NCBI RefSeq assembly: GCF_900010725.2 | Contig: NZ_LR734835.1 | Coordinates: 29,936-88,103 of the forward strand | DNA length: 58,168 bases | From: Planktothrix serta PCC 8927 | GTDB taxonomy: Bacteria > Cyanobacteriota > Cyanobacteriia > Cyanobacteriales > Microcoleaceae | Direction of reading: 5' to 3' | Shown: positions 1 through 8,910 of the stretch, one piece after another | Layout: each line of letters opens with the position of its first letter | Position numbering within the stretch: the first letter of the stretch is position 1 | Notes under the pieces: generated by a model | What the model was told of the DNA's origin: nothing | Database searches by the model: none | Seen by the model: the letters and a program-made list of their open reading frames with translations, nothing else | Position numbers and translations under genes: made by a program

Positions 1-634
1 CAACGGTTAACTCTGGGACAGTTACTTTCAATTTATCGACAAATCGACGGAGAACGCCATTAATAAAACGATAACTTTCTTCATCGCTGTAGCGTTTTGA
101 TAATTCAATAGCTTCATTAATTGCCACTTGTTCTTTTAAGTCTAAATACATTAATTCTGCTACAGCGATGCGTAAAATATCTCGATCAATTCGGGCTAAT
201 CGATTCAGTTGCCAATCTACCATAGCATCGGTTAATAACTGATCAATTTCAGCTTTATGGTTACTGACTTGAATTAAAATATCTAGGGCATAATCCCGGA
301 CTTCCTGTTGATTTGCCAGTTGAACTAATTCCGGTAATTCCAGGGCGGTACTGAGGCGATTAATGGCGGTTTGAACTAATTCTATAGCTTCATTGACCAT
401 AGCTCGCGCACTTTGTAAATCACTCGCTCGAATTTGACTCCCCAAGAGGCGATCGCTACTGCGTTGTAATTCAGAAACGGCCGTTTCTAAAGATTCTTGA
501 CCTTCAGCCGTTAACGTTCTAACGGCGGCAATTAAAACATCATGTAATTGTTGAAGTTCTAGGCGCTCTTGAGTCGCCGGGAGTTGACTAATTCCCAGTA
601 AAGCGAGTTCACGAGCAGTACGACGAGCTTGCAT
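1..634 (-). CDS. nusB: Transcription antitermination factor NusB (3' end cut off)
   Basis: The reading frame starts at the ATG at 634-632 and runs off the left edge, so about 211 codons are visible and the C-terminus is missing. The encoded start MQARRTARELALLGISQLPA and the later stretch AINEAIELSKRYSDEESYRF (from about residue 170) are typical of NusB, an all-helical RNA-binding factor that joins NusA/NusE on boxA RNA during rRNA transcription. The central region of about 60 residues between these parts is longer than in E. coli NusB (139 aa), as is usual in cyanobacteria. It lies 91 bp downstream of the DUF502 gene on the same strand, so the two are probably cotranscribed. Confidence 0.9.
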   Translation of the reverse strand, partial: MQARRTARELALLGISQLPATQERLELQQLHDVLIAAVRTLTAEGQESLETAVSELQRSSDRLLGSQIRASDLQSARAMVNEAIELVQTAINRLSTALELPELVQLANQQEVRDYALDILIQVSNHKAEIDQLLTDAMVDWQLNRLARIDRDILRIAVAELMYLDLKEQVAINEAIELSKRYSDEESYRFINGVLRRFVDKLKVTVPELTV

Positions 635-725
635 AAGTTTAAGAATTTAAGAATAAAGAATAATAACTGACTTTCAGGACATTTCCCCAAACCCTGAACT
701 CTTGATGATTTTCAAGTTTGTCTGT

Positions 726-1469
726 TTAATTTTCGCCGATCCCAACCCCCTCATCTTCTAGGACAACAGATTGTAGTCTATTTTCGCTGGGGAGAAGGGA
801 TTCTAATTTCGGATTAGGTTTAGGGAGGGCTTTTACGGGTAAGGATGTTGAAGACACAATCCCACCGGATACGATAATTTTAAACGCATCTTCTACCGAA
901 AGAGCCAGATTGAGTACCTCCTCTTCTGGAACAACAGCATACCATCCACTGGTCGGGTTCGGGGTTGTGGGAATAAACACACTGATCATTTCCTGCGACA
1001 ATTCCGACTGGATATCACTGTTCACCGACCCAGTTACAAAAGCCAGTGACCAAATCCCTCGACGGGGATATTCAATTAAGACCACGCGACGGAATTTATC
1101 GTTAGAATCTCGTAACAGGGTTTCTAAAAGTTGTTTGAGGGTTTTGTAAACCGAACCTGCTAGGGGAATAGCTTGTAAGATTCTTTCACTAAAGGCCAAA
1201 AGCCACTGTCCCGCAATATTACGAGCCATCAAACCAATAAATAATATCCCTAACAGGGGTACAGCCAACCCCACCAAGACATTCAGTAGGTTGACCAGAA
1301 TTGGATGCAAACCATCAAAGGGATTAATTTGCTTAGGAATGCGTGTCAGAAACTCAATCACAGAACTGGCGATAGTGATCGTCAACCAGATCGTGGTTGC
1401 TAAGGGAATCACGACCAACAGACCCGCAATTAAGTCATTTTTCAAGTCCTGCTTCAAGCGTTGGAACAC
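726..1469 (-). CDS. DUF502 family membrane protein
   Basis: This 247-residue protein has two clear membrane segments near the N-terminus, roughly residues 14-35 (LIAGLLVVIPLATTIWLTI) and 57-83 (ILVNLLNVLVGLAVPLLGIL). A soluble domain follows that contains the family-typical IPLAGSVYKTLKQ and VVLIEYPRRGIWSLAFVTG. This is DUF502, a conserved inner-membrane family without a settled biochemical role in bacteria. In many cyanobacteria a DUF502 gene lies next to nusB, and the same order is seen here. The C-terminal tail of about 40 residues is proline- and serine-rich and looks disordered. Family assignment is firm; function is unknown. Confidence 0.9.
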   Translation of the reverse strand: MFQRLKQDLKNDLIAGLLVVIPLATTIWLTITIASSVIEFLTRIPKQINPFDGLHPILVNLLNVLVGLAVPLLGILFIGLMARNIAGQWLLAFSERILQAIPLAGSVYKTLKQLLETLLRDSNDKFRRVVLIEYPRRGIWSLAFVTGSVNSDIQSELSQEMISVFIPTTPNPTSGWYAVVPEEEVLNLALSVEDAFKIIVSGGIVSSTSLPVKALPKPNPKLESLLPSENRLQSVVLEDEGVGIGEN

Positions 1470-2235
1470 AGAGCGTCCACTCTCCTCTTTAATCTAACTG
1501 GCTAATCAATCCCCATCCTTGGTATCAAGTCTGGTGTTTCTCTTTCTTATTGTTAACGATTGTAAAGAATCATTGCAAGTACAAGCATTGTACTCGGCTC
1601 CTCAAGTCGGTCTGTACCATAAAAGGTTCAAATCGATTCCAAAGGATTGAGAGATAATTTATTTATTATGTCAGCTTTTGTATATTTTGAAACAAAAGTA
1701 GGTTTGGTCGTCAACAAGGAATAGGCAATCTTGCTAGAGGCGATAGTTATTCGTTGCTACCTCTGTCTCAATCATCAGTAGTATACATACATTTAAGGAT
1801 TTCCTATAGAACCCCTTAGACATCTTTCAGGAAGTGGCTGCTTTTTTAGTTGATAGACGATTCCCTTGAAGATCTCTCGCTTTGTCCAATTACTCGGTCA
1901 GGTCTGCTTTTGGGTCGCTAATATCTCAAGTAACAGGGATTAAAATATTTCCCACTCTGCATGGGTTAGGGATCTCGAATAAGTCATGAGATTTGGAATT
2001 AGGCTCCTTACCGAATCTAGGAAGAATTGGGTTTGAAACCCCAATTTTGCTACACCAAACCGCTCTGGAACCCGCGATCGCTTAATCAGGTCAAAACCTC
2101 AGTATAATGCTTTTTTCTTTGCTCAACCTATAACTCAAGAGAGATTATTTTATATAGCTTCTGGAAGATGAATTAAGGGGTAAATTCCTTTAAATTGGGT
2201 TTAGGTTATCCTATAAAATTACGGAATCAAAGATT
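1470..2235. other. Long intergenic region upstream of psaL
   Basis: This 766-bp stretch lies between the divergently transcribed DUF502 gene and psaL. I see no open frame with a recognisable product and no tRNA-like fold. It contains a HIP1 site (GCGATCGC near 2076) and a short hairpin of the type AATTGGG/CCCAATT near 2026-2047. It probably holds the promoter and a long leader of psaL, but I could not assign -35/-10 boxes or light-response motifs with confidence. Confidence 0.5.
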
Positions 2236-2769
2236 ATGGTTCAAATCGTAGAAAATATTCAACGTTCTAATGATCGCCCTGGTGATCCTCGCAACCGTGA
2301 AGTGGTTCATGCACCCTATGATGATCCGCAAATTGGTAATTTAGCAACTCCCATTAATTCTTCTGCGTTTACCAAAGCCTATATTAATAATTTACCTGCC
2401 TATCGTAAAGGTTTATCGCCACAACGTCGGGGGTTAGAAGTAGGTTTAGCTCATGGTTATTGGTTATTAGGGCCCTTTGTCAGCTTTAATCCTTTACGAG
2501 ATACAGCAGTGGGTTTAATGGCGGGATTATTTGCCACGATTAGTATCGTTTTAATTTCCACCTTTGCGATTTCTTTATATGCGGCGAGTGACCCACCGGA
2601 ACCCCTAGCAACGATTACTACACCTAAACCTCCTGAAGCGTTAAAAACATCTGAAGGATGGCATGAATATGCAGGAGGATTTTTAGTAGGTGGTGTTGGT
2701 GGTGCTTTGGTTGCTTATGCAATTTTAGCGAATTTGGATGTGTTTAGAACCATTTTTAATATTTTATAA
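2236..2769 (+). CDS. psaL: Photosystem I reaction centre subunit XI (PsaL)
   Basis: The 177-residue product is PsaL, the thylakoid membrane subunit that holds the photosystem I trimer together. The N-terminal stroma-side segment (HAPYDDPQIGNLATPINSS) and the helix region RGLEVGLAHGYWLLGPFVSF are diagnostic. Three membrane segments are visible at about residues 75-100, 93-118 and 148-170. Length is close to that of other cyanobacterial PsaL proteins. The gene stands alone: psaI is not recognisable next to it. An imperfect hairpin follows the stop codon. Expression is expected to be light-regulated, by family knowledge only. Confidence 0.97.
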   Translation: MVQIVENIQRSNDRPGDPRNREVVHAPYDDPQIGNLATPINSSAFTKAYINNLPAYRKGLSPQRRGLEVGLAHGYWLLGPFVSFNPLRDTAVGLMAGLFATISIVLISTFAISLYAASDPPEPLATITTPKPPEALKTSEGWHEYAGGFLVGGVGGALVAYAILANLDVFRTIFNIL

Positions 2770-2777
2770 AGCAGTAA

Positions 2778-2825
2778 CGGGAGCCGAGCCAATATTGATC
2801 TTCAATAGAATATTGCTCACTCCCG
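2778..2825 (+). terminator. Probable transcription terminator of psaL
   Basis: Eight bases after the psaL stop, CGGGAG (2778-2783) can pair with CTCCCG (2820-2825). Between them CAATATT and AATATTG form an inner stem. A T-rich stretch follows (ATTTCTTGATTTC). The outer stem is short, so the call is moderate. Confidence 0.5.
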
Positions 2826-2897
2826 ATTTCTTGATTTCATCTTTCAGATTTTAACCGTTTAGGGTTATTCTTTACAGATAATTTGGAAACTCAAATT

Positions 2898-4442
2898 TCA
2901 ACCTAAAGTAAACGGGCTTCTATATCCTACTGACGGAGGTTGAATAACTTGTAAATTCAGATCTGCACCCGCTTCAAGACGGACAATTGTATCCCCGTTT
3001 TTGGAAATTACTAAATCCTTACCCACTGGAGAGATTTGATAATCTTCCAGTTGACCGATTAATTGAATGGTATCTCCTTGACTTTGATTAAAATTACGAA
3101 TTGTAGCTTCACCCAAACCGAGATAAAATTCAAAAATTGTATTAATAGGAATCTTACCAACGATATAAAAATCTGCGAAAATAAAATTATCTGCGCCTTC
3201 ACTTCCGATCAACGTATCAAATTCATTTTCTCCGTTACTTAAATAACGATAAGCATAAGTATATTCAGTGAGAACTCCAATAATGTCTTTTTCTCCTACA
3301 CCAAAAGCGGTGACGGTATCATTTCCTTGCGTCCCCATAAATGCTGTAGAACGACTGGGTTCAAACTGTCCAAATTTTTGATAATGTTCTAATCCTGTGC
3401 TAAAAGCACCCGCTTCTACAGCGACTAAAACATCAGGATTTCTATGTAAATAAAATGATTCTCCAAAATCACCGATTGTTGTCACTATACTAGATTTAAT
3501 CCATTCAACAATCGGATAATTGGTAGGAAAGTCAGCCCCATCTTTAATCACAACTTCTACGGTAGGTGCAAAGCGTTCTCTGATTAACAAATCTGCACTT
3601 CCATCATCCCATTGCGTATGACTACTGATTAATCCACCTAACTGAATTGTATCTTGAGTTGGATCTAAATTAATGATAGTTGTTGGGCTAGAAAACCAAG
3701 ATTTAAAAGAAGAACCCTCATCTCCAAGAATAAATTGATCAGAACCCAATCCCCCAATTAAAGTATCTTGTTGATCCACAGGATTTTGATTTTTATCTCG
3801 TTCATAAACCCGTTTTCCTGTCCCATCTAAACTTAAGGGAATTCCGGTTATTTCAACAGTTCCTACTCCCAAACCTTGAACAGTATCAGTTCCATTTGTC
3901 CCCATAAAGATAGCGGAGCGACTGGGTTCAAACTGACCTACTTTCAAATAGTGATCAAACCCCGTTTTGAAGTTTCCTTGAGCCACTGCTAAGTTAACAT
4001 CAGGGTTTTTCTGTAAATATTCAGGTTCAAAAAAATGGGTAGCTAAACGATTTTCTGTTTGTCCAAATTGTAGAAAGTGTTGTAAACCCGATTTAAACGT
4101 GCTATTCTGAATAAAAGCAACCAGATCAGGATAGCGTTTTAAATAATAATCTTCGCTATAAGAAGGGGAAATATTTGTCCGTCCTTCTTCATAACCAAAC
4201 TGGATAAAATGAGAAAGTCCTGAAGGAATTAGACCTCCTGCGACCCCGTTAGCAACATCAGGATTATTAGCTAGATAATAACTTTCATCAAAATAACGAG
4301 AAACTTCTGTTAATTTTTGTTGCCCCATTCCGATTTTTTGAAAGTGATCTAATCCCGAAGTAAATTGTCCTGATTCAATGGCTGTTTTGACCCAAGGATA
4401 TTGGATCAAATAGTAATTTTCATCAAAAATTTCAAAATTCAT
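2898..4442 (-). CDS. Repeat protein with NPDV-type repeats and RTX-like segments
   Basis: This 514-residue protein has no signal peptide. Residues about 5-175 hold four copies of a motif of about 40 residues with the core YYLxxNPDV, a small-residue run, SGLxHF and a final FGQxExR. A fifth copy lies near residue 330-365. After copies four and five comes a matching block starting FMGTxGxDTV and ending in a GSxGxDxFIxxD pattern, which resembles degenerate calcium-binding RTX repeats. The protein is therefore an internal duplication of repeat array plus RTX-like block. Such proteins are common in filamentous cyanobacteria and are thought to be exported or surface-associated; that is inference. 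Its true function is unknown. Confidence 0.75.
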   Translation of the reverse strand: MNFEIFDENYYLIQYPWVKTAIESGQFTSGLDHFQKIGMGQQKLTEVSRYFDESYYLANNPDVANGVAGGLIPSGLSHFIQFGYEEGRTNISPSYSEDYYLKRYPDLVAFIQNSTFKSGLQHFLQFGQTENRLATHFFEPEYLQKNPDVNLAVAQGNFKTGFDHYLKVGQFEPSRSAIFMGTNGTDTVQGLGVGTVEITGIPLSLDGTGKRVYERDKNQNPVDQQDTLIGGLGSDQFILGDEGSSFKSWFSSPTTIINLDPTQDTIQLGGLISSHTQWDDGSADLLIRERFAPTVEVVIKDGADFPTNYPIVEWIKSSIVTTIGDFGESFYLHRNPDVLVAVEAGAFSTGLEHYQKFGQFEPSRSTAFMGTQGNDTVTAFGVGEKDIIGVLTEYTYAYRYLSNGENEFDTLIGSEGADNFIFADFYIVGKIPINTIFEFYLGLGEATIRNFNQSQGDTIQLIGQLEDYQISPVGKDLVISKNGDTIVRLEAGADLNLQVIQPPSVGYRSPFTLG

Positions 4443-4656
4443 GATAATTCTTCTCCTTCATCTAGGATTTGTTAAATAAAACTTAGCTAATCAATAATTA
4501 ATTATTAATTTTTATCTATCTTTCTTAATTATAGACTGATCTAATAGTTTGATGATAATATTAATTTTTCTTAACTTTTAAATCTTTTTTTTATTTTTAT
4601 CGTATATTTAACTTGAGTTCGACAAGTTAAATATACGATATATACGCACCGGGCGA
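4443..4656. other. AT-rich intergenic region with a perfect 18-bp inverted repeat
   Basis: Very AT-rich sequence upstream of the minus-strand repeat protein gene. The arms 4598-4615 and 4623-4640 are exact reverse complements (TATCGTATATTTAACTTG and its complement) around a 7-base loop, AGTTCGA. Neither flank shows a long T-tract right after the stem, so it is not a standard terminator. Confidence 0.8.
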
Positions 4657-4779
4657 TGTGCACGTTGAGAGCGTTCCCGACCCATGGCTCCAGGTTTAAC
4701 AGGCGAACCGCTCAATGCTTTATCAAATGTTGCTTTTTTGATTGCAGCTTTGGCTATATTAAATTTAGCCCGTCATTAA
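4657..4779 (+). pseudogene. Fragment of a ceramidase-like membrane protein gene
   Basis: The frame ending at the TAA at 4777-4779 reads MAPGLTGEPLNALSNVAFLI and then a hydrophobic stretch. This resembles the N-terminal signature of bacterial alkaline-ceramidase-like membrane proteins (Cys-Glu-Arg followed by an EPLNALSNxAFLIA motif). Upstream in the same frame a TGA at 4666-4668 interrupts, flanked by a Cys codon at 4657 and Glu-Arg codons at 4669-4674. Only about 35 of an expected 200 or more codons remain. I therefore read it as a decayed remnant. The family match is from memory of the motif and is moderately sure. Confidence 0.5.
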
Positions 4780-4883
4780 CGCTCATATTGCAGAAACTGG
4801 GTTTCTTGATCCCACGCGATCGCTGTCAAAAGAAGTTACAATTAAAAGACGCAATAACTCCAACTCTTAAGTAGGAGAAAAAT

Positions 4884-5327
4884 ATGCAAATTCAAAGCAA
4901 CAATGAAATAGGAAAAGTTTTCGCTACTCTAACAATTACTAACCGCGCCGACCAAATTCTAGCGGAGGCTGGGGTTAAATCAGAAGACCAAATACGCTCA
5001 ATTACCCTCAAAAATGTATTAGTAGACACGGGTGCAACTACCCTATGTTTACCACAAGATGCGATCGCCAAACTGGGGCTAAAACTCCTGAAAGAAGTGG
5101 ACGTAGCCACCGCCATGGGTATTGGTAAAGCCCGAATTTTCCAAGATGCCAAAATATCAATGTTTGAGCGGGAAGGAACCTTCGAGTGCTTAGAATTACC
5201 AGGAGGTAAAGATGCTCTTTTAGGAGTTATACCTTTAGAAGCTTTGGGGTTAGAAATCGACTTAAAAAATCAAACCTTGAAGGCGTTACCCATCAGTCCA
5301 ACAGAAACTTATTTAACGATTTTATAG
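4884..5327 (+). CDS. Retropepsin-like aspartyl protease domain protein
   Basis: The 147-residue protein contains VLVDTGATTLCLPQDAIAKL near residues 47-66, with the catalytic-type DTGA motif of single-domain (clan AA) aspartic proteases. The later hydrophobic motif LLGVIPLEALGLEIDL matches the second conserved block of these families. Single-domain proteins of this type act as dimers. A good Shine-Dalgarno sequence, GTAGGAG, precedes the ATG at 4884. Cyanobacteria carry many such small genes of unknown substrate. Family is fairly sure, role is unknown. Confidence 0.8.
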   Translation: MQIQSNNEIGKVFATLTITNRADQILAEAGVKSEDQIRSITLKNVLVDTGATTLCLPQDAIAKLGLKLLKEVDVATAMGIGKARIFQDAKISMFEREGTFECLELPGGKDALLGVIPLEALGLEIDLKNQTLKALPISPTETYLTIL

Positions 5328-5438
5328 CAGAAGAAAAAGGAAGGAGGAAGGAATTAAGAACGTTCTAACATCTGCTGCGACTGCTATATCAACCAATTTT
5401 ATGAAATCCAATTATAAACGCTACAGATCCCCCATAGC

Positions 5439-5480
5439 CCCCGGTGTAGAGACTAAGCATGGCTAGTCTCTACACCGGGG
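5439..5480. repeat. GTAGAGAC-family palindrome
   Basis: CCCCGGTGTAGAGACTA at 5439-5455 is exactly complementary to 5464-5480, with an 8-base spacer. Related GTAGAGAC/GTCTCTAC palindromes occur at 13911, 26531, 43384 and 48347, so this is a dispersed family. Confidence 0.85.
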
Positions 5481-5542
5481 AATATGTAGCAAACATTTAA
5501 GCATTTCATATAGCAGTCCTAAATAGGTTGTAATATTTTATC

Positions 5543-5777
5543 GTAGGGGTGATGTCCCTCCCATCGGTGTCAACTTAAGGCTAAAAGCCTGGAAATAAAT
5601 TTCAGGCTCAAAGCTAAAACCCGTTAAAACGGGTTAATGAAGAATGATCTTAGTCATCTTTAGATGACTTCAGCTTTTAGCCCGAACTTTAGTTCAGGGC
5701 TAACGTGGGTTAAGTTGACACCAATGTGTCCCTCCAAACCCAGGCGCAAAGAGGGTTTGGAGGGACATCACCCCTAC
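5543..5777. repeat. GTAGGGG...CCCCTAC palindromic element, split by an inserted element
   Basis: GTAGGGGTGATGTCCCTCC begins at 5543 and its complement ends at 5777. Between them, at 5562-5726, lies a different hairpin element. If that insert is removed, the sequence closes into a hairpin of about 60 bases very similar to the intact element at 55284-55344. Confidence 0.8.
5562..5726. repeat. Hairpin-rich MITE-like element, copy A, with 9-bp flanking direct repeat
   Basis: The ends CATCGGTGTCAACTTAA (5562-5578) and the near complement of it (5710-5726) are terminal inverted repeats. TGTCCCTCC is found immediately outside both ends (5553-5561 and 5727-5735), which looks like a target-site duplication. 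Inside are four small hairpins: an AAATAAATTT stem, AACCCGTTAAAACGGGTT, AGTCATCTTTAGATGACT and GAACTTTAGTTC. Two further copies lie at 44819 and 45925. Confidence 0.85.
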
Positions 5778-5843
5778 AGAATTTTTTCATAAATCATTTA
5801 GGATTGCTATATTATACTTTAATAGATAAAATTTTAATAAAAA

Positions 5844-5872
5844 AAGCCCCTCGATTGTTGGGCGAGGGGTTT
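5844..5872 (-). terminator. Rho-independent terminator of clpC
   Basis: Read on the minus strand, a stem AAACCCCTCG/CGAGGGGCTT with a 9-base loop is followed by a run of T residues, about 25 bp after the clpC stop codon. This is a textbook intrinsic terminator. Confidence 0.85.
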
Positions 5873-5896
5873 AAGAAAAGATAGAATTAAACTGAA

Positions 5897-8374
5897 TTAA
5901 GACTCAGCGCCTTGAGGTAATAATTCTCGGCTGGTGGGACTTTGGAACACCACCACTTGACCGCTTTCATCCACATCAACCACCGCAGTATCCCCTTCTT
6001 TGATCCGTCCAGACAGAATTTCTTCTGCTAAACTATCTTCGAGTAACCGCATAATGGCTCGACGCAGAGGACGCGCCCCGTAACTGGGGTTGTAACCCTC
6101 TTCTACTAACCGCTCTTTGAATTTCTCCGTCACTTCCAAGGTAATGCCTTTTTCGATCAAGCGTCCGAAGACTTCTTTTAACATGATCACAGCAATTTCC
6201 TTGACTTCTTCCTTGTTCAACTGACGGAAGACAATAATTTCATCCAAACGGTTGAGGAACTCAGGACGGAAGTATTGTTTAAGTTCTTCATTCACTAAGT
6301 TGCGAATACGGTTATATTGGGCATCGTTTTCATTTTCAGAGAACTCGAACCCTAAACCACCGCCACCTTTTTCGATCACCTTCGATCCAATATTAGACGT
6401 CATAATGATCAAGGTATTCTTGAAGTCCACCGTCCGACCTTTCGCATCGGTCAAACGACCATCTTCTAAGATTTGCAGCAACATATTGAAGACGTCGGGG
6501 TGAGCTTTTTCAATTTCATCAAATAGCACCACCGTATAAGGACGCCGACGCACCGCTTCCGTCAGTTGTCCGCCTTCGTTGTAGCCCACATAACCCGGAG
6601 GCGACCCAATTAACTTAGAAACCGTGTGACGTTCCATGTATTCCGACATATCCAAGCGGATCATCGCCTCTTCTGATCCGAAGAAATAGGCCGCTAACGC
6701 CTTGGTTAATTCAGTTTTACCCACCCCAGTCGGCCCAGAGAAGATAAAACTAGCGATGGGTCGGTTGGGGTTCTTCAGACCCACCCGGGCGCGACGAATA
6801 GCACGAGACACGGCTTTAACAGCTTCATCCTGACCAATTAACCGTTGATGCAGGGTTCCTTCCATGTTCAGCAGTTTCTCGGACTCAGACTCGGTGAGTT
6901 TGTTCACCGGAACTCCTGTCCAACTGGCGACAATTTGGGCAATGTCTTCTTCGGTGACAATGGGGCTATCGTCTTCGCTGCGGGTGGTTTCGGCTTTCTT
7001 GGTTTGACTAATAGAACGAATTTGCGATTTAATTTCCATTTCCCGATCGCGCAATTCTCCAGCCCGATCAAAGTCTTGGGAACGTACCGCCTCGTCTTTT
7101 TCTTTAAGAACTTGGCGCAGTTCTTTGTCCAATTCCTTCGCTGCTGGAGGGAGTTGAGAATTGATTAAACGCACCCGCGAACCCGCTTCATCCATTAAGT
7201 CAATGGCTTTATCCGGTAAATAGCGATCGCTAATATACCGATCCGAGAGTTTAGCCGCAGCTTCTAAAGCTTCATCGGAAATTTTCAGTTTATGGTGTTG
7301 CTCATAACGTTCGCGCAACCCAAACAGAATTTCAATCGTTTCGGAAACAGAAGGTTCACCCACCATCACAGGTTGGAACCGACGTTCTAAAGCCGCATCT
7401 CGTTCAATGTGTTTGCGATATTCATCTAAGGTCGTCGCCCCGATGCACTGTAACTCACCCCGTGCTAAAGCAGGTTTGAGAATATTCGCCGCATCGATCG
7501 CCCCTTCGGCTGCACCCGCGCCGATCAGGGTATGAACTTCATCAATAACCAGGATGACATTACCCGCAGACCGGATCTCATCCATGATTTTTTTCAGACG
7601 TTCTTCAAATTCCCCCCGATATTTGGTTCCCGCCACCAACAAACCAATATCTAAGGTAACAACCCGTTTTTCTTCTAAAATATCGGGAATATCATTAGTG
7701 GCAATGCGTTGGGCTAACCCTTCAGCAATAGCGGTTTTACCGACCCCCGGTTCCCCAATTAACACCGGGTTATTTTTAGTCCGCCGACCGAGAATTTGGA
7801 TCACCCGTTCAATTTCTTTTTGGCGACCGACCACCGGATCGAGTTTGCCTTCGGCGGCCATTTGGGTTAAATTTGATCCAAACTCATCTAAGGTTGGGGT
7901 CTTGGTGCGGCTATTACTACCTCCGGCGGCAACTTCAGCCGTTTCACCCAACATCCGAATCACTTGAGTCCGAACTTTCGAGAGGTCAACCCCCAAGTTT
8001 TCTAAGACTCTAGCCGCCACCCCTTCCCCTTCGCGGATCAAACCGAGGAGAAGGTGTTCCGTGCCAATATAGTTATGTCCGAGTTGGCGAGCTTCTTCCA
8101 GGGACAGTTCCAGGACTCGCTTGGCGCGAGGGGTAAAGGGGATCTCGACGGCGACAAACCCCGAACCTCGACCAATGATTTTTTCCACCTCGATCCGAGC
8201 ATCTTTGAGATTGACTCCCATTGATTTCAGGACTTTGGCTGCAACGCCTGTCCCTTCCCCGATCAGACCCAGGAGGATCTGTTCGGTTCCCACAAAGTTA
8301 TGCCCCAGGCGACGTGCTTCCTCCTGGGCTAACATGATGACTTTAATGGCTTTTTCTGTGAAGCGTTCAAACAT
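5897..8374 (-). CDS. clpC: ATP-dependent Clp protease ATP-binding subunit ClpC
   Basis: The 825-residue product is a full-length Hsp100 unfoldase that feeds substrates to ClpP-type proteases. Two Clp N-terminal repeats occupy residues 1-145. The first AAA domain has Walker A GEPGVGKT at 207-214 and Walker B VILVIDE near 273-279. A UVR-like coiled region ([19 protein letters not shown]) lies at about 425-445. The second AAA domain has Walker A GPTGVGKT at 547-554. The LGF tripeptide in GGGGLGFEF is the ClpP-docking loop. All catalytic motifs are intact. The gene is monocistronic, with a clear terminator. In cyanobacteria ClpC is generally essential, by family knowledge. Confidence 0.98.
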   Translation of the reverse strand: MFERFTEKAIKVIMLAQEEARRLGHNFVGTEQILLGLIGEGTGVAAKVLKSMGVNLKDARIEVEKIIGRGSGFVAVEIPFTPRAKRVLELSLEEARQLGHNYIGTEHLLLGLIREGEGVAARVLENLGVDLSKVRTQVIRMLGETAEVAAGGSNSRTKTPTLDEFGSNLTQMAAEGKLDPVVGRQKEIERVIQILGRRTKNNPVLIGEPGVGKTAIAEGLAQRIATNDIPDILEEKRVVTLDIGLLVAGTKYRGEFEERLKKIMDEIRSAGNVILVIDEVHTLIGAGAAEGAIDAANILKPALARGELQCIGATTLDEYRKHIERDAALERRFQPVMVGEPSVSETIEILFGLRERYEQHHKLKISDEALEAAAKLSDRYISDRYLPDKAIDLMDEAGSRVRLINSQLPPAAKELDKELRQVLKEKDEAVRSQDFDRAGELRDREMEIKSQIRSISQTKKAETTRSEDDSPIVTEEDIAQIVASWTGVPVNKLTESESEKLLNMEGTLHQRLIGQDEAVKAVSRAIRRARVGLKNPNRPIASFIFSGPTGVGKTELTKALAAYFFGSEEAMIRLDMSEYMERHTVSKLIGSPPGYVGYNEGGQLTEAVRRRPYTVVLFDEIEKAHPDVFNMLLQILEDGRLTDAKGRTVDFKNTLIIMTSNIGSKVIEKGGGGLGFEFSENENDAQYNRIRNLVNEELKQYFRPEFLNRLDEIIVFRQLNKEEVKEIAVIMLKEVFGRLIEKGITLEVTEKFKERLVEEGYNPSYGARPLRRAIMRLLEDSLAEEILSGRIKEGDTAVVDVDESGQVVVFQSPTSRELLPQGAES

Positions 8375-8894
8375 GGCTAATTCCCATCACCTGCTGCTTA
8401 CCCGTTACGCTAATTTTAGCGTGAGACTTATAACTTCCGACAAATTAAAAAGTTGGCTAAAAAATGAAAGGGTTCATTTTTGCGCTTTAATTTCTCGTGC
8501 TCGTGAGATTCTAGGTTGGCGTTGCTGGGTCTCCTTCAACTGGGAATATTTGCCCAACTTGGAATTGACCTACAACTTACCCTAGAGATTACATAAAATT
8601 GATTTTGCAGGATATTTCCTGGAATTTGAGCGTTTTTTATCAGGTTAGACACAACAACTGACTCAAGGGCGAGTCCAAATCCCGATTCCTCCTCTGGAAA
8701 AGCCAAGATCAGGATAGGGATCAAGACTTGGATAGACACAGCTTACTCTAAATTGAATTTTCATTCTGTATAGAGGTTGTCTCTCTGCAAGCCTCAACTG
8801 TGTTGTGGCTAATAGAATCACTTTCGATTTTACTGATGGATTCTAGCACAATGCTCTGAGAATCGTGGCACAGGCAACATAAGCTGTTAACCTG
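8375..8894. other. Intergenic region between rimI and clpC
   Basis: About 520 bp with no supportable gene. A short hairpin ACGCTAATTTTAGCGT lies at about 8407-8422, just upstream of clpC. The stretch probably holds the clpC promoter and leader. Its last bases (8884-8910) are a CTGTCAA heptamer run that enters the rimI 3' end. Confidence 0.5.
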
Positions 8895-8910
8895 TCAACC
8901 TGTCAACCTC
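8884..8910. repeat. Short heptamer run at the rimI 3' end
   Basis: CTGTCAAC repeats two to three times here. The stop codon and last codons of rimI (RLTG) are written by this run. Confidence 0.7.

Larger units (their letters stand above)
5328..5896. other. Intergenic region made largely of nested palindromic repeats
   Basis: This stretch between the protease gene and clpC contains no gene that I can support. It holds a GTAGAGAC-type palindrome (5439-5480), a GTAGGGG...CCCCTAC palindrome (5543-5777) that contains a 165-bp hairpin element (5562-5726), and the clpC terminator (5844-5872). Confidence 0.8.

Noticed and set aside
1615-1650. GGTTCAAATC, which looks like a tRNA T-loop
   Set aside because: The flanking bases cannot form the T-stem, and no acceptor or anticodon arm is nearby.
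4656-4874. 72-codon plus-strand frame starting MCTLRAF
   Set aside because: It reads the ceramidase-like remnant in the wrong frame and has an unnatural Cys/Phe-rich composition.
7554-8585. Plus-strand frames of 107-154 codons opposite clpC
   Set aside because: They are complements of a strongly conserved gene and have no independent support.
8536-8739. 67-codon minus-strand frame between clpC and rimI
   Set aside because: No recognisable motif, no ribosome-binding site, and it lies in the leader region of clpC.
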